A stretch of DNA of 54,294 nt, from NCBI GenBank assembly GCA_044221555.1, contig JBGAOY010000027.1, positions 1-54,294 on the forward strand. The letters are read 5' to 3'. Within the stretch, counting starts at the first letter, position 1, and each line of letters begins with the position of its first letter. A program made the position numbers and the translations under genes. This document shows positions 7,336-15,599 of this stretch, piece after piece. Source of the stretch: JAEUJM01 sp044221555 (GTDB lineage: Bacteria > Actinomycetota > Acidimicrobiia > Acidimicrobiales > DATDAH01). The notes beneath the pieces are model-generated. The model had not been told where the DNA came from and searched no databases. It saw only the letters and a list, made by a program, of their open reading frames with translations.

Positions 7336-8217
7336 TCAGGCGGAGTGGCGGCGGTATTCGGGCGAGGCGATGGGGGGCGGGCGTTCGGCCACGTCGACGC
7401 GCACCGGTGGCTCGCCGGGGCGGGTGAGCACGGCCGAGGCCCCGACGGAGTCGAGCCCGGCCCGTCGCAGCGCCGTCTGCATCACGGCCATGGCCTGGGG
7501 TGACAGCTCACCCAGCGGCCGGTTGCGGTGCAGGCGCACGCCCAGGTCGACCTGGGCGATGGCCTCGGGGCCGGCCAGGCGGACCACGTCGATGAGCAGG
7601 CCGAGGTCGACGCCGTAGCCCTGCACGAACGGCAGCTGCTCGAGCACCGATCGGCGGCCGGCGTACTCACCGGACAGCGGCTGGACGATGCCGCCCAGCT
7701 CGGGGAACAGCAGGGCCACCAGCGGCCGGGCGACCAGCTCGGTGACCCGCCCGCCACCCTCCTGCCGGTCGTTCAGCGGGCGCTCGTAGAAGCCCTTCAC
7801 GAAGTCGACGTCGGGCTGCGTGAGCAGCGGGCCGAGCAGCCCGACCACGAAGCCGACATCGAACTCGCGCACGTCGGCGTCGCACCACACCACCAGGTCG
7901 CCCTCGGAGGCCAGCATCGAGGTCCACAGGGCCTCGCCCTTTCCCTGGCCGTCGGTGGTGCGGATCACCCGGGCGCCGGCGGCCGCGGCGATCTCGCCGG
8001 TGCGGTCGGACGAGTGGTCGTCGACCACCAGCAGCTCGTCCACCAGGCGGGCGTCGTCCATCAGGCGGCCCCGGATGGCCTCGACGATGGGCCCGACGGT
8101 GGCCGCCTCGTCGCGCGCGGGGAGGCACACGGACACTCGGGTCGGGCCCTTCGCGTCCACCAGATCGTCGACGGTGAAGTCCTGGTGGTGGAAGGTCGGT
8201 GGCAACGCCGACGGCAC
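7336..8217 (-). CDS. gpgS: Glucosyl-3-phosphoglycerate synthase GpgS
   Basis: This GT-A glycosyltransferase of about 293 residues transfers glucose from NDP-glucose to 3-phosphoglycerate. That is the first step to glucosylglycerate and, in mycobacteria, methylglucose lipopolysaccharide. Motifs are the N-terminal FTVDDLV and VSVCLPARDEAATVGPIV, then LLVVDDHSSD, the DxD-type WCDADV, and LSGEYAGRR. No GpgP phosphatase gene is adjacent. GTG 8217 is chosen since TACGAT ends 7 nt upstream; ATG 8226 is in frame but overlaps that hexamer. It is divergent from thrC. Confidence 0.9.
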   Translation of the reverse strand: MPSALPPTFHHQDFTVDDLVDAKGPTRVSVCLPARDEAATVGPIVEAIRGRLMDDARLVDELLVVDDHSSDRTGEIAAAAGARVIRTTDGQGKGEALWTSMLASEGDLVVWCDADVREFDVGFVVGLLGPLLTQPDVDFVKGFYERPLNDRQEGGGRVTELVARPLVALLFPELGGIVQPLSGEYAGRRSVLEQLPFVQGYGVDLGLLIDVVRLAGPEAIAQVDLGVRLHRNRPLGELSPQAMAVMQTALRRAGLDSVGASAVLTRPGEPPVRVDVAERPPPIASPEYRRHSA

Positions 8218-8224
8218 GGCGGCC

Positions 8225-8230
8225 ATCGTA
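8225..8230 (-). promoter_or_regulatory. -10 element for gpgS; divergent with thrC start
   Basis: On the minus strand TACGAT is followed by 7 nt and GTG 8217. On the plus strand CATCGT (8224-8229) lies 7 nt before the thrC GTG at 8237. The two candidate hexamers therefore overlap almost completely. Confidence 0.4.
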
Positions 8231-8236
8231 GGGACC

Positions 8237-9622
8237 GTGGCCCGTCCCTCCTCGATCCAGTGCCGTTCTTGCGGGCACGTCCCCGATGTCACGACCGTCC
8301 AGTACTGCGAGGAGTGCTTCGGCCCCCTCGACGTGGTGGCCGGGCCGCCGGCGGCGACCGGCGACGCCTTGCGGGCCCGCATCGAGGCGGGGCCGGCGTC
8401 GATGTGGCGCTATCGCGATCTCCTGCCCTTCGACGAGCCACCCGGCGCGGCCGCTGTGGGGTGGACGCCGCTGGCGCGAGCGGCGGTGCTCGGCGCCGAG
8501 CTCGACCTCGACGGGCTGTGGCTGAAAGACGACACCGCCACTCCCAGCGGCTCGTTCAAGGATCGGGTGGTGGCGGCGGCGCTCGGGCGGGCGCTGGCCC
8601 AGGGGGCGACGGTGCTGGCCTGTGCCTCCACGGGCAACCTGGCCCACGCCGCCGCAGGTGCCGCCCGCCGGGCCGGCCTGACCGCCGTCGTCCTGGTGCC
8701 CGAGGCCCTCCCCGCCGACGAGCAGCAGGCGCTGGCGGCCGCGGGCGCCACCGTCGTGGGCGTGGCGGGCGACTACGACGCGGCCAACCGGCTGGCCAGC
8801 GAGGCGTCGATGGACGACCGTTGCGCCGGGTGGGCCTGGCTCAACATCGGCCTGCGCCCGTGGTACGTGGAGGGCTCGGCCACGGTGGCCCACGAGATCG
8901 CCGAACAGCTCGGCTGGCGACTGCCCGACCACGTGGTGGCGCCCATCGCCTCGGGCGCCATGCTGCTGGCCCTGCACCGGGCCTTCCGTGACCTGGCGGC
9001 CGTGGGCCTGGTCGCGGACGCAACCGAACCGGTCCACCTCTGGGGGGCCCAGCCGGTGGGCTGCGCGCCCGTGGCCGACGCCTTCGCCGCCGGAGCGTTG
9101 GACGTGGCGCCGGTACGGCCGGCCACGGTGGCCGCCTCGCTGGCCATGGGCGACCCGCCCGACGGCCCCGAGGTGCTGGCGGCGATCAGGGCCACCGATG
9201 GCGGCGCGGCGGCGGTGCCCGAACACGCCATCGGCGAGGCCGGCGACCGCCTGGCGCGCACCGAGCACCTGGCGGTCGAGCCCGCCGGCGGGGTGGTGAT
9301 CGGGGCACTGGCGCAGTTGGCCGCCGCGGGTCGCTTCGGCCGGGACGAGACGGTGGTGGCCTGCCTCACCGGTGGGCCGCACGCCCGCTGGCGATCCACA
9401 CCGGCTGCGGACTCGTCAGGCCCGTCCGGCTCGCCCAGCGCGCCGGTTGCGCCGGCGCCGTCGGGGGGCGCTGACAGGGGCCCAGCGGGCACGGTGCCGG
9501 CCGATCCGGCCTCGGCGATGGTTGGTGGGCGGGTGGCCGGTACGATCCAGGCCACTGTCTCGGCCCTCTCCGCCGCCGTGCGCGAAGGGTCATCCGGCTC
9601 ACCAGAGGATCCCAGTCGATGA
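8237..9622 (+). CDS. thrC: Threonine synthase
   Basis: This 461-residue PLP enzyme converts O-phosphohomoserine to threonine. An N-terminal zinc ribbon (Cys9, Cys12, Cys24, Cys27) is followed by the fold-type II core with the PLP lysine in SGSFKDR (Lys108) and the STGNLAHA loop. After the core (to about residue 385) there is a Ser/Pro/Gly-rich tail of about 75 residues, unusual for ThrC. GTG 8237 begins 20 bp from the gpgS start. Its stop overlaps the next start in ATGA. A related PLP enzyme such as a cysteine synthase is possible, given the sulfur-carrier neighbour, but the zinc ribbon favours ThrC. Confidence 0.87.
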   Translation: MARPSSIQCRSCGHVPDVTTVQYCEECFGPLDVVAGPPAATGDALRARIEAGPASMWRYRDLLPFDEPPGAAAVGWTPLARAAVLGAELDLDGLWLKDDTATPSGSFKDRVVAAALGRALAQGATVLACASTGNLAHAAAGAARRAGLTAVVLVPEALPADEQQALAAAGATVVGVAGDYDAANRLASEASMDDRCAGWAWLNIGLRPWYVEGSATVAHEIAEQLGWRLPDHVVAPIASGAMLLALHRAFRDLAAVGLVADATEPVHLWGAQPVGCAPVADAFAAGALDVAPVRPATVAASLAMGDPPDGPEVLAAIRATDGGAAAVPEHAIGEAGDRLARTEHLAVEPAGGVVIGALAQLAAAGRFGRDETVVACLTGGPHARWRSTPAADSSGPSGSPSAPVAPAPSGGADRGPAGTVPADPASAMVGGRVAGTIQATVSALSAAVREGSSGSPEDPSR

Positions 9623-9894
9623 GCGTCACCGTCCGAGTGCCCACCACCCTGCGCCCCCTCACCGGCGGCGAGTCCGAAGTGTCGGTCGACGGCGACACCG
9701 TCGGCGCCGTGCTCACGGCCCTCGACGCCGCTCACCCGGGCTTCAAGGACAAGCTCTTCGACGACGACGGCAACCTGCGCCGCTTCGTCAACGTCTTCGT
9801 CGCCGACGACGACGTGCGGTTCATGGACGGCCTCGACACGGCGGTTCCCGACGGCGAGACGCTGTCGATCATCCCGGCCGTCGCCGGCGGCTGA
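9619..9894 (+). CDS. MoaD/ThiS-family ubiquitin-like sulfur carrier
   Basis: This 91-residue beta-grasp protein has the sequence features of MoaD/ThiS/CysO: VRVPTTLRPLTGG at the N-terminus and a C-terminal IIPAVAGG. The diglycine terminus is the site that is adenylated and converted to a thiocarboxylate. ATG 9619 overlaps the thrC stop by 4 bp (ATGA), so its translation is coupled to thrC. In mycobacteria a related protein, CysO, donates sulfur to the PLP enzyme CysM. No Moa or Thi biosynthesis gene is nearby, so a role in amino-acid sulfur transfer is a reasonable inference. Confidence 0.9.
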   Translation: MSVTVRVPTTLRPLTGGESEVSVDGDTVGAVLTALDAAHPGFKDKLFDDDGNLRRFVNVFVADDDVRFMDGLDTAVPDGETLSIIPAVAGG

Positions 9895-9919
9895 CCTGCG
9901 ACGAGGGGCGAGGATCACC

Positions 9920-10594
9920 ATGGGGCGGAAACACGAGCAGGCGACGCGTCAGCATGCGGCACGACGACCGGGCACGGATCGGGTCCGCGTGGCCGCCGCG
10001 GTCCTGCTGTGCGGTGCGGTGATGGCGGGCTGTTCCGACGACGACGGTGGTGTCGACCTCGGCGAGCTCGGGCAGACCGAGGTGGATGGCGTCGTGAGCA
10101 CGGCGGGCGGCGACGAGTCGGCCTCGCTGCAACTCACCGACGGAACCGTGGACGTCGAGCTCGTGGGGTTGCAGGGTGTCCCGGCCGAGGCGGCCGGGTC
10201 GGAGGTGCCCTGGATCCGGGCCATCGTGCGGGTCGGCGGAACCGGGTCCCCGGTGAGCCTCGGCGAGGAGGTCGAGGACGGGGTCGAGATCACGTTCGTG
10301 TGCGAGTCCAGCCGCTTCCCGGTCGACACCGACTACCCGGACGACACGCCGTCGGCGATCGAGGACGAGGATGAGGTCATGCCCGACCAGACCGGGCCGC
10401 CGGAGGAGGCGCGCACCGCGTGGACCCCGCTCACGCTGGACTGCGACGACTCCCGGCCGCTCAGTCTGGTGGCCTGGGCCGAGAACATCACCGACCTCGA
10501 CCCCGATCAGGACATCACCGCGGACGACCCGGGTGGTGGCTACGTGGTGCTGTTCTCCGCCGAGGAGCTCGACCGCCAGCTCCGGGCCGGCTGA
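9920..10594 (+). CDS. Putative lipoprotein of unknown function
   Basis: This 224-residue protein has a basic N-terminus, a hydrophobic stretch and a lipobox ending VMAGC, with Cys38 as the lipidation site. The mature part is very acidic (DDDG, EDEDEV) and has no recognised domain. Two cysteines (in TFVCES and LDCDDS) may form a disulfide. GAGG sits 6 nt before the ATG. It follows the sulfur-carrier gene by 25 bp and may be in the same transcript. It may be an extracytoplasmic beta-sandwich protein, but I cannot assign a function. Confidence 0.75.
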   Translation: MGRKHEQATRQHAARRPGTDRVRVAAAVLLCGAVMAGCSDDDGGVDLGELGQTEVDGVVSTAGGDESASLQLTDGTVDVELVGLQGVPAEAAGSEVPWIRAIVRVGGTGSPVSLGEEVEDGVEITFVCESSRFPVDTDYPDDTPSAIEDEDEVMPDQTGPPEEARTAWTPLTLDCDDSRPLSLVAWAENITDLDPDQDITADDPGGGYVVLFSAEELDRQLRAG

Positions 10595-10701
10595 CCCGAT
10601 AGGCCGCCCGGCCCAAATCCGGTCGGGGCCGTGGGCCATTGGGTCCAACGTGGTTGAGCGGGCCGCTCGCGCCGACGATGGCCTGTGCACAGCGGGAACC
10701 A

Positions 10702-10754
10702 CCCCGGCTGGAGCGAGGCACCGCGTCGGCGGCGTGCGCGCCCTCCAGCCGGGG
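10702..10754 (+). terminator. Hairpin downstream of the thrC operon
   Basis: CCCCGGCTGGAG (10702-10713) pairs perfectly with CTCCAGCCGGGG (10743-10754) across a 29-nt, GC-rich loop that can itself fold. It lies between the lipoprotein gene and the groEL operator and could terminate upstream transcription. A structured groEL leader is not likely, because the operator lies after it. Confidence 0.45.
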
Positions 10755-10773
10755 GCTTCTCGGGCGGTGTGGA

Positions 10774-10800
10774 TTAGCAGTCTCGGTCCTAGAGTGCTAA
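10774..10800 (+). promoter_or_regulatory. CIRCE operator (HrcA site) of groEL
   Basis: TTAGCAGTC (10774-10782), a 9-nt spacer and GAGTGCTAA (10792-10800) match the CIRCE consensus TTAGCACTC-N9-GAGTGCTAA with one mismatch in the left arm. In known cases HrcA binds this element and represses chaperonin genes until heat stress. It is 57 bp before the groEL start. Confidence 0.93.
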
Positions 10801-10857
10801 TGCTAGAGATCACCTCATCTCCACCAGTACCCGGTAGCCCAATGGAGGGAACCACCA

Positions 10858-12489
10858 GTGTCGAAGATCATTGCGTTCGATGAAGAGGCTCGCCGCGGCC
10901 TCGAGTCGGGCATGAACCAGCTCGCCGATGCCGTCCGCGTCACGCTCGGCCCCAAGGGCCGCAACGTCGTGTTGGAGAAGAAGTGGGGCGCCCCCACCAT
11001 CACCAACGACGGTGTCTCGATCGCCAAGGAGATCGAGCTCGAGGACCCGTACGAGAAGATCGGCGCCGAGCTGGTCAAGGAAGTCGCCAAGAAGACCGAC
11101 GACGTCGCCGGTGACGGCACCACCACCGCCACGGTGCTGGCGTGGTCGATGGTGCGCGAGGGTCTCCGCAACGTGGCCGCCGGCGCCAACCCGATGTCGC
11201 TGAAGAAGGGCATCGAGGCCGCGGTCGACTCGGCCGTCGAGGCCATCGCCCGGGTCGCCGTCGACGTCGAGGACAAGGCCCAGATCGCCCAGGTCGCCTC
11301 GATCTCGGCCGCTGACGAGGAGATCGGCACCATGATCTCCGAGGCCATCGACAAGGTCGGCAAGGACGGTGTCATCACCGTCGAGGAGAGCCAGACCTTC
11401 GGCATGGACATGGACCTCGTCGAGGGCATGCGCTTCGACAAGGGCTACATCTCGCCCTACTTCGTCACCGACCCCGACCGCATGGAGGCCGTCCTCGAGG
11501 ACCCGTACATCCTCCTCGTGGGCTCCAAGATCTCTGCGGTGCGCGACATGCTGGCCGTGCTCGAGAAGGTGATGCAGTCGGGCAAGCCGCTGGTCATCAT
11601 CGCCGAGGACGTCGAGGGCGAGGCCCTGGCCACCCTGGTCGTCAACAAGATCCGCGGCACGTTCAAGTCGACCGCGGTCAAGGCCCCCGGCTTCGGTGAC
11701 CGCCGCAAGGCCATGCTGCAGGACATCGCCATCCTCACCGGCGCCCAGGTGATCACCGAGGAGGTGGGCCTCAAGCTCGAGAACACCACGCTCGACCTGC
11801 TCGGCACCGCCCGCAAGGTGGTCATCACCAAGGACGAGACCACCATCGTCGAAGGCGGCGGCAAGGACGACGACCTCACCGGCCGCATCGCCCAGATCAA
11901 GGCCGAGATCGACAACACCGATTCGGACTACGACCGGGAGAAGCTGCAGGAGCGCCTGGCCAAGCTGTCCGGGGGCGTGGCCGTCCTGAAGGTCGGCGCC
12001 GCCACCGAGGTGGAGCTCAAGGAGAAGAAGCACCGCATCGAGGACGCCGTCAGCACCACCAAGGCGGCCATCGAGGAGGGTGTGGTCGCCGGTGGCGGCG
12101 TCACCCTGCTGCGGGCCCAGGAGGGCATCGCCGACCTGGCCAAGAAGCTCGACAAGAAGCAGCATGACGAGGCCACCGGTGCCCGCATCGTGCTCCGTGC
12201 CCTGGAGGAGCCGCTGAAGCAGATCGCGGTGAACGCCGGCATGGAGGGTGGCGTCGTGGTCGAGCGGGTGCGCAACCTCGAGACCCCCGCCGAGGGCCTC
12301 AACGCGGCCACCGGTGAGTACGTCGACCTGGTGAAGGCCGGCATCATCGATGCCGCCAAGGTCACCCGTTCGGCGCTGCAGAACGCAGCGTCGATCGCGG
12401 CCCTGTTCCTCACCACCGAGGCCGTCATCGCCGACGCCCCCGAGACGGGTGGCGGCGGCATGCCCGGTGGAGGCATGGAGGACTTCTGA
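10858..12489 (+). CDS. groEL: 60-kDa chaperonin GroEL
   Basis: This 543-residue group I chaperonin subunit forms the double-ring folding chamber. The N-terminal LGPKGRNVVLEKKWGAPTIT, the ATP-binding GDGTTTATVLA and the C-terminal Gly/Met-rich tail ending GGGMEDF are canonical; the tail is not His-rich as in mycobacterial GroEL1. GGAGGG at 10844-10849 is a good ribosome binding site for GTG 10858. A CIRCE operator precedes it, so heat-shock control by HrcA is expected. No groES is adjacent, so this is probably a second, stand-alone copy or the groES lies elsewhere. Confidence 0.98.
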   Translation: MSKIIAFDEEARRGLESGMNQLADAVRVTLGPKGRNVVLEKKWGAPTITNDGVSIAKEIELEDPYEKIGAELVKEVAKKTDDVAGDGTTTATVLAWSMVREGLRNVAAGANPMSLKKGIEAAVDSAVEAIARVAVDVEDKAQIAQVASISAADEEIGTMISEAIDKVGKDGVITVEESQTFGMDMDLVEGMRFDKGYISPYFVTDPDRMEAVLEDPYILLVGSKISAVRDMLAVLEKVMQSGKPLVIIAEDVEGEALATLVVNKIRGTFKSTAVKAPGFGDRRKAMLQDIAILTGAQVITEEVGLKLENTTLDLLGTARKVVITKDETTIVEGGGKDDDLTGRIAQIKAEIDNTDSDYDREKLQERLAKLSGGVAVLKVGAATEVELKEKKHRIEDAVSTTKAAIEEGVVAGGGVTLLRAQEGIADLAKKLDKKQHDEATGARIVLRALEEPLKQIAVNAGMEGGVVVERVRNLETPAEGLNAATGEYVDLVKAGIIDAAKVTRSALQNAASIAALFLTTEAVIADAPETGGGGMPGGGMEDF

Positions 12490-12497
12490 GCCTCACC

Positions 12498-12536
12498 CGA
12501 GGCAGGAGCGGGCGCATTCCGCCCGCTCCTGCCTCG
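12498..12536 (+). terminator. Strong terminator hairpin after groEL
   Basis: A perfect 17-bp stem (12498-12514 with 12520-12536) closes a 5-nt loop CATTC only 8 bp after the groEL stop codon. It is very GC-rich and has no T run, as is usual in actinomycetes. Confidence 0.85.
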
Positions 12537-12552
12537 AGCACGACGTAGCACC

Positions 12553-12580
12553 GAGGACCGGGCCCTGGGGCCCGGTCCTC
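12553..12580. terminator. Second hairpin, likely bidirectional
   Basis: GAGGACCGGGCCC (12553-12565) and GGGCCCGGTCCTC (12568-12580) are perfectly complementary. It ends 7 bp before the stop of the convergent PPOX gene and on the minus strand could act as that gene's terminator. Confidence 0.65.
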
Positions 12581-12587
12581 GTCGTTC

Positions 12588-13061
12588 TCAGGCTCGAGCG
12601 AGCCAGCGGCGGCCGGACTGGCCGGCGCGGGTGGCGACGATGCGGTGGGCGGTGAGCGTGAGGAACGCGCAGTCTGGCGACGTCGGGCCGGCGGGCCAGA
12701 TCAGTGCCGGGTCGAAGCCGACGGGCGGCGCGACGGCCTTCACAGCGTCCCACGCCGCGTCGCGCTCGTCGTCGGCCAACCAGCGGGCGGTGGCGTCGAT
12801 GGCAACGGTGTCGTGGGCCGGGTCCCAGTAGAAGCAGCTCACCCGGGGGTTGCCCGAGAGGTGGCGTCGCTTGAGTGGCGTCGGGCGCGAGGTGACCAGC
12901 GCGGTCGGTGCGCCGTCCGACCAGGTCCACACCGGGTGCATCAGGCGCGATCGGGGCTCGCCGTCGGGGGCCACCGTGGTGACGGTGCACCACACCACCC
13001 GCTCGACCACCTCGCGAGCGATGTCGGTCACATCATCGAGGTCCGCCAGTTCCGTCGGCAC
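12588..13061 (-). CDS. Pyridoxamine 5'-phosphate oxidase-fold protein
   Basis: This protein of about 157 residues has the split-barrel flavin/F420-binding fold. CTVTTVAPDGEPRSRLMHPVWTW forms the N-terminal strands, LKRRHLSGNPRVSCFYWDP the central cofactor region, and a WLADDERDAAWDAV helix follows. The family includes FMN and F420-dependent reductases; substrate and cofactor cannot be read here. GTG 13061 is chosen because TAGCGT lies 8 nt upstream; the in-frame TTG at 13070 overlaps that hexamer and is the longer alternative. It stands alone, convergent to groEL. Confidence 0.82.
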   Translation of the reverse strand: MPTELADLDDVTDIAREVVERVVWCTVTTVAPDGEPRSRLMHPVWTWSDGAPTALVTSRPTPLKRRHLSGNPRVSCFYWDPAHDTVAIDATARWLADDERDAAWDAVKAVAPPVGFDPALIWPAGPTSPDCAFLTLTAHRIVATRAGQSGRRWLARA

Positions 13062-13072
13062 GGTCGTCAACG

Positions 13073-14503
13073 CTACTGGTGCTCCACCGGCGACCCGGCG
13101 GCGGCTGCGGTGTCGTCGTGGCGGCGGCCCGTGGCGTCGTCGGGGCCGGCCAGCGCGAGGGTTCCCTTGGCGGTGCGCTTGGCGCGGTAGAGCGCCGTGT
13201 CGGCCCGGTGCACCAGCGCGTCTGGCGTGGCGCCGCGTGGGTCGTCGACCACCACCAGGCCGGCCGAGGCCGCGAGGGTGACCGACGTGCCGTCCGACAG
13301 GTCGATGGGCTGGCGGGCGGCGGCCAGCAGTCGCTCGATAACGGCGACGGCGGCCGCCTGGTCCTGGGGGTCGGAGAGCATCACCCCGAACTCGTCGCCG
13401 CCGAGGCGGGCGACCGCATCACCCGCCCGCACCTCCCGGGCGAACCGCCGACCCAACTCGACGAGCACCGCGTCGCCCGCGGCGTGGCCGTGGCGGTCGT
13501 TGGCCCCCTTGAAGCCGTCGAGGTCCAGATACGCGACCGCGAGCGGAGCGTCGGCCTGGCCGGCGATGCCCAACTGGGCGAAGAAGCTGGCCCGGTTGGC
13601 CAGGCCGGTGAGGGGATCGTGGTGGGCGAGGTGCTCGAGGCGCTCATGGCTGGCCCGCCGGTCGAGGGCCAGGCGCACCAGCGACTCGATGTCGCCCAGG
13701 TTCACCTCGAGCAGCCCCATGATGGCGGGCTCGTCGGACCATGCGGTCAGCAGGGCGCCCTGGGACCGGCCGGGGTCGGGCGTGCCCATGAACGCGGCCC
13801 CGGTGACGCCGAGCTCGTCCGCCGCCCGGCGCACTGCATCGGGCAGGCCCTCGGTGGAGGTGATCGTCACCGTCGACATGGTGTCGAGCGCCTCGGTCCA
13901 CGGCGCTCCCGGCGTGCGGTCCTGGCGGCCGTCGAACACGCCGCCCAGCTCGGGTGGCAGCGCGCCGACGGTGACCCGACGTCCCCTGGCATCGAAGGCG
14001 ATGAGCCCGGCGGGACGGCTGGGGGAGAAGGCGGCGACCAGCCCGCTCAGCGACACCTCGGGGGGCGACCCGGCCACCATGGCGCGGAACGCCTCGTTGC
14101 GGGCACGGTCGAACGGGTTCGGGCGCAGCGAGAACGCGAGCAGTTCAGACCCGTCGTCCTGTTTGATCACCACCGACGCCACGTCGAGGCTCACGTAGTC
14201 ACCGTCGGGGAGCCGGAACCGGAACGGTGAGGTGCCGAACCCGGCCTGGGTGTGCACCGCTCCGGCTGCCGCTGCCGCGCGCGGCAGGTCGTCGGGGTGG
14301 ATCCAGTCCATGGCGTTGCGCCCGACGATCTGCTCGGGCAGCCAGCCGTAGCGTCGGCAGGATTCGTTGGCGTACAGGATCTCGAGGTCGGGTCGGACGA
14401 TGAGCGCGAGCGCGGAGTCGTCGGTGACGACACGCGCCAGCAGGGCGTCATCGGGTCGCGCGGATCGGTCCGCTCCGTCTCCCACCGCCGTCAATACTGT
14501 CAC
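13073..14503 (-). CDS. PAS-GGDEF diguanylate cyclase
   Basis: This protein of about 476 residues combines a PAS sensor, a middle region and a GGDEF domain that would make cyclic di-GMP from two GTP. PAS motifs are ILYANESCRRYGW and GRNAMDWIHPDDL at about residues 40-75. The GGDEF active site is intact at residues 368-372. The inhibitory I-site RxxD is present as RAGD five residues upstream, so product feedback is expected. There is no EAL domain and no membrane segment, so it is probably cytosolic. The start is uncertain: GTG 14503, GTG 14485 or a more upstream ATG at 14650 that overlaps the fdhD promoter. Confidence 0.9.
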   Translation of the reverse strand: MTVLTAVGDGADRSARPDDALLARVVTDDSALALIVRPDLEILYANESCRRYGWLPEQIVGRNAMDWIHPDDLPRAAAAAGAVHTQAGFGTSPFRFRLPDGDYVSLDVASVVIKQDDGSELLAFSLRPNPFDRARNEAFRAMVAGSPPEVSLSGLVAAFSPSRPAGLIAFDARGRRVTVGALPPELGGVFDGRQDRTPGAPWTEALDTMSTVTITSTEGLPDAVRRAADELGVTGAAFMGTPDPGRSQGALLTAWSDEPAIMGLLEVNLGDIESLVRLALDRRASHERLEHLAHHDPLTGLANRASFFAQLGIAGQADAPLAVAYLDLDGFKGANDRHGHAAGDAVLVELGRRFAREVRAGDAVARLGGDEFGVMLSDPQDQAAAVAVIERLLAAARQPIDLSDGTSVTLAASAGLVVVDDPRGATPDALVHRADTALYRAKRTAKGTLALAGPDDATGRRHDDTAAAAGSPVEHQ

Positions 14504-14664
14504 GGACCTGCCGCCGGCACCCTCCGACGCTGGGGGCGGTCTGCGGGGAAGGTGGGGCGGGTCCTTCCGGTGCTGGCCGTCCCGGGCTCGAACGTTACGG
14601 GCGGGCTGACCCCTCGCCTTGGGTCCTGGTGTGGCGACCACCACGGGCACGCCGCCGCCGTCGG

Positions 14665-14670
14665 TACCCT
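14665..14670 (+). promoter_or_regulatory. -10 element for leaderless fdhD
   Basis: TACCCT is followed by CGACGC (6 nt) and ATG 14677, with no Shine-Dalgarno sequence. Confidence 0.6.
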
Positions 14671-14676
14671 CGACGC

Positions 14677-15567
14677 ATGGGAGGTGCCTCGAGGGGTCGC
14701 GTGGCCAAGGTGCTCAGCAACCGTTTCGACGGCCACGAGACGCGGCGAGGGCCCGACGAGGTGATCGTCGAGGAGCCGTTGGCGATCCACCTGGACGGTG
14801 TGCTGGTGGCCACCACCATGCGCACACCCGGCCACGACTTCGAGCTGGCCGCCGGGTTCCTCCACGGCGACGGGCTCCTCGCCGGGGCCCCCATCGTCAC
14901 GTGCCGCTACTGCGGTACCGAGGCGGCGCCCTCGGGCGCCGGCGTGGAGGTCGACGGCGCGGTCGTCGAGGGGGCGCCGGGGGCACTGCGCACCAGGCGG
15001 GTCAGCGCGATCGACACCGAGTTCAACGTGGTCAGCGTCGACACCGGTGGCCGTGCCCCGACGCCCACGCCCCGCCTCACCACCGCGACCGCGGCGTGCG
15101 GCCTGTGCGGCAGCACCGGCCTCGACGAGTTGGCCGACCGGCTGGAGCCGCTGCCGCCCACTCCAGCGTTCCCGCTCGAACTGCTGGCCGCGATGCCCGA
15201 GCGCGTGGTGGGCGAGCAGGCGCTGTTCGCCGTGACCGGGGCGGTGCACGCGGCCGCGGCCTTCGATCGATCGGGGACCCCATTGGTGGTGCGCGAGGAC
15301 ATCGGCCGTCACAACGCGGTCGACAAGGTGGTGGGGCGCCTGCTGCTCGACGGTCGCCTGCCCGCTACCGGCCTGGGCCTGTTCGTGAGCGGTCGCGCCT
15401 CGTTCGAGATGGTGCAGAAGGCGTGGGCCGCCGGCTTCGCCGCGGTGGTGGCCGTCAGCGGGCCGTCGTCGTTGGCGGTCGAGACGGCGCGCGCCGCCGG
15501 CCTCACCCTGGCCGGCTTTGCCCGCAACGCCACCCTCAACCTCTACAGCCCGGAGCGCCTCCCCTGA
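14677..15567 (+). CDS. fdhD: Formate dehydrogenase accessory sulfurtransferase FdhD
   Basis: This 296-residue FdhD protein in known cases passes sulfur from the IscS cysteine desulfurase to the Mo-bisMGD cofactor of formate dehydrogenases. Visible motifs are VEEPLAIHLDG, RTPGHDFELAAGFL, the cysteine pair in ACGLCGSTG, which carries the persulfide, VREDIGRHNAVDKVVG and SGRASFEMVQKAW. ATG 14677 fits the TACCCT-N6 promoter. No formate dehydrogenase gene is in the window, so the client enzyme must be elsewhere. Confidence 0.95.
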   Translation: MGGASRGRVAKVLSNRFDGHETRRGPDEVIVEEPLAIHLDGVLVATTMRTPGHDFELAAGFLHGDGLLAGAPIVTCRYCGTEAAPSGAGVEVDGAVVEGAPGALRTRRVSAIDTEFNVVSVDTGGRAPTPTPRLTTATAACGLCGSTGLDELADRLEPLPPTPAFPLELLAAMPERVVGEQALFAVTGAVHAAAAFDRSGTPLVVREDIGRHNAVDKVVGRLLLDGRLPATGLGLFVSGRASFEMVQKAWAAGFAAVVAVSGPSSLAVETARAAGLTLAGFARNATLNLYSPERLP

Positions 15568-15586
15568 TCCTCGGACCGGCGCCTTC

Positions 15587-15592
15587 TACACT
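15587..15592 (+). promoter_or_regulatory. -10 element for leaderless PPOX gene
   Basis: TACACT is followed by 7 nt and GTG 15600. It lies 20 bp after the fdhD stop, so this gene probably has its own promoter. Confidence 0.55.
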
Positions 15593-15599
15593 CCCCTCC

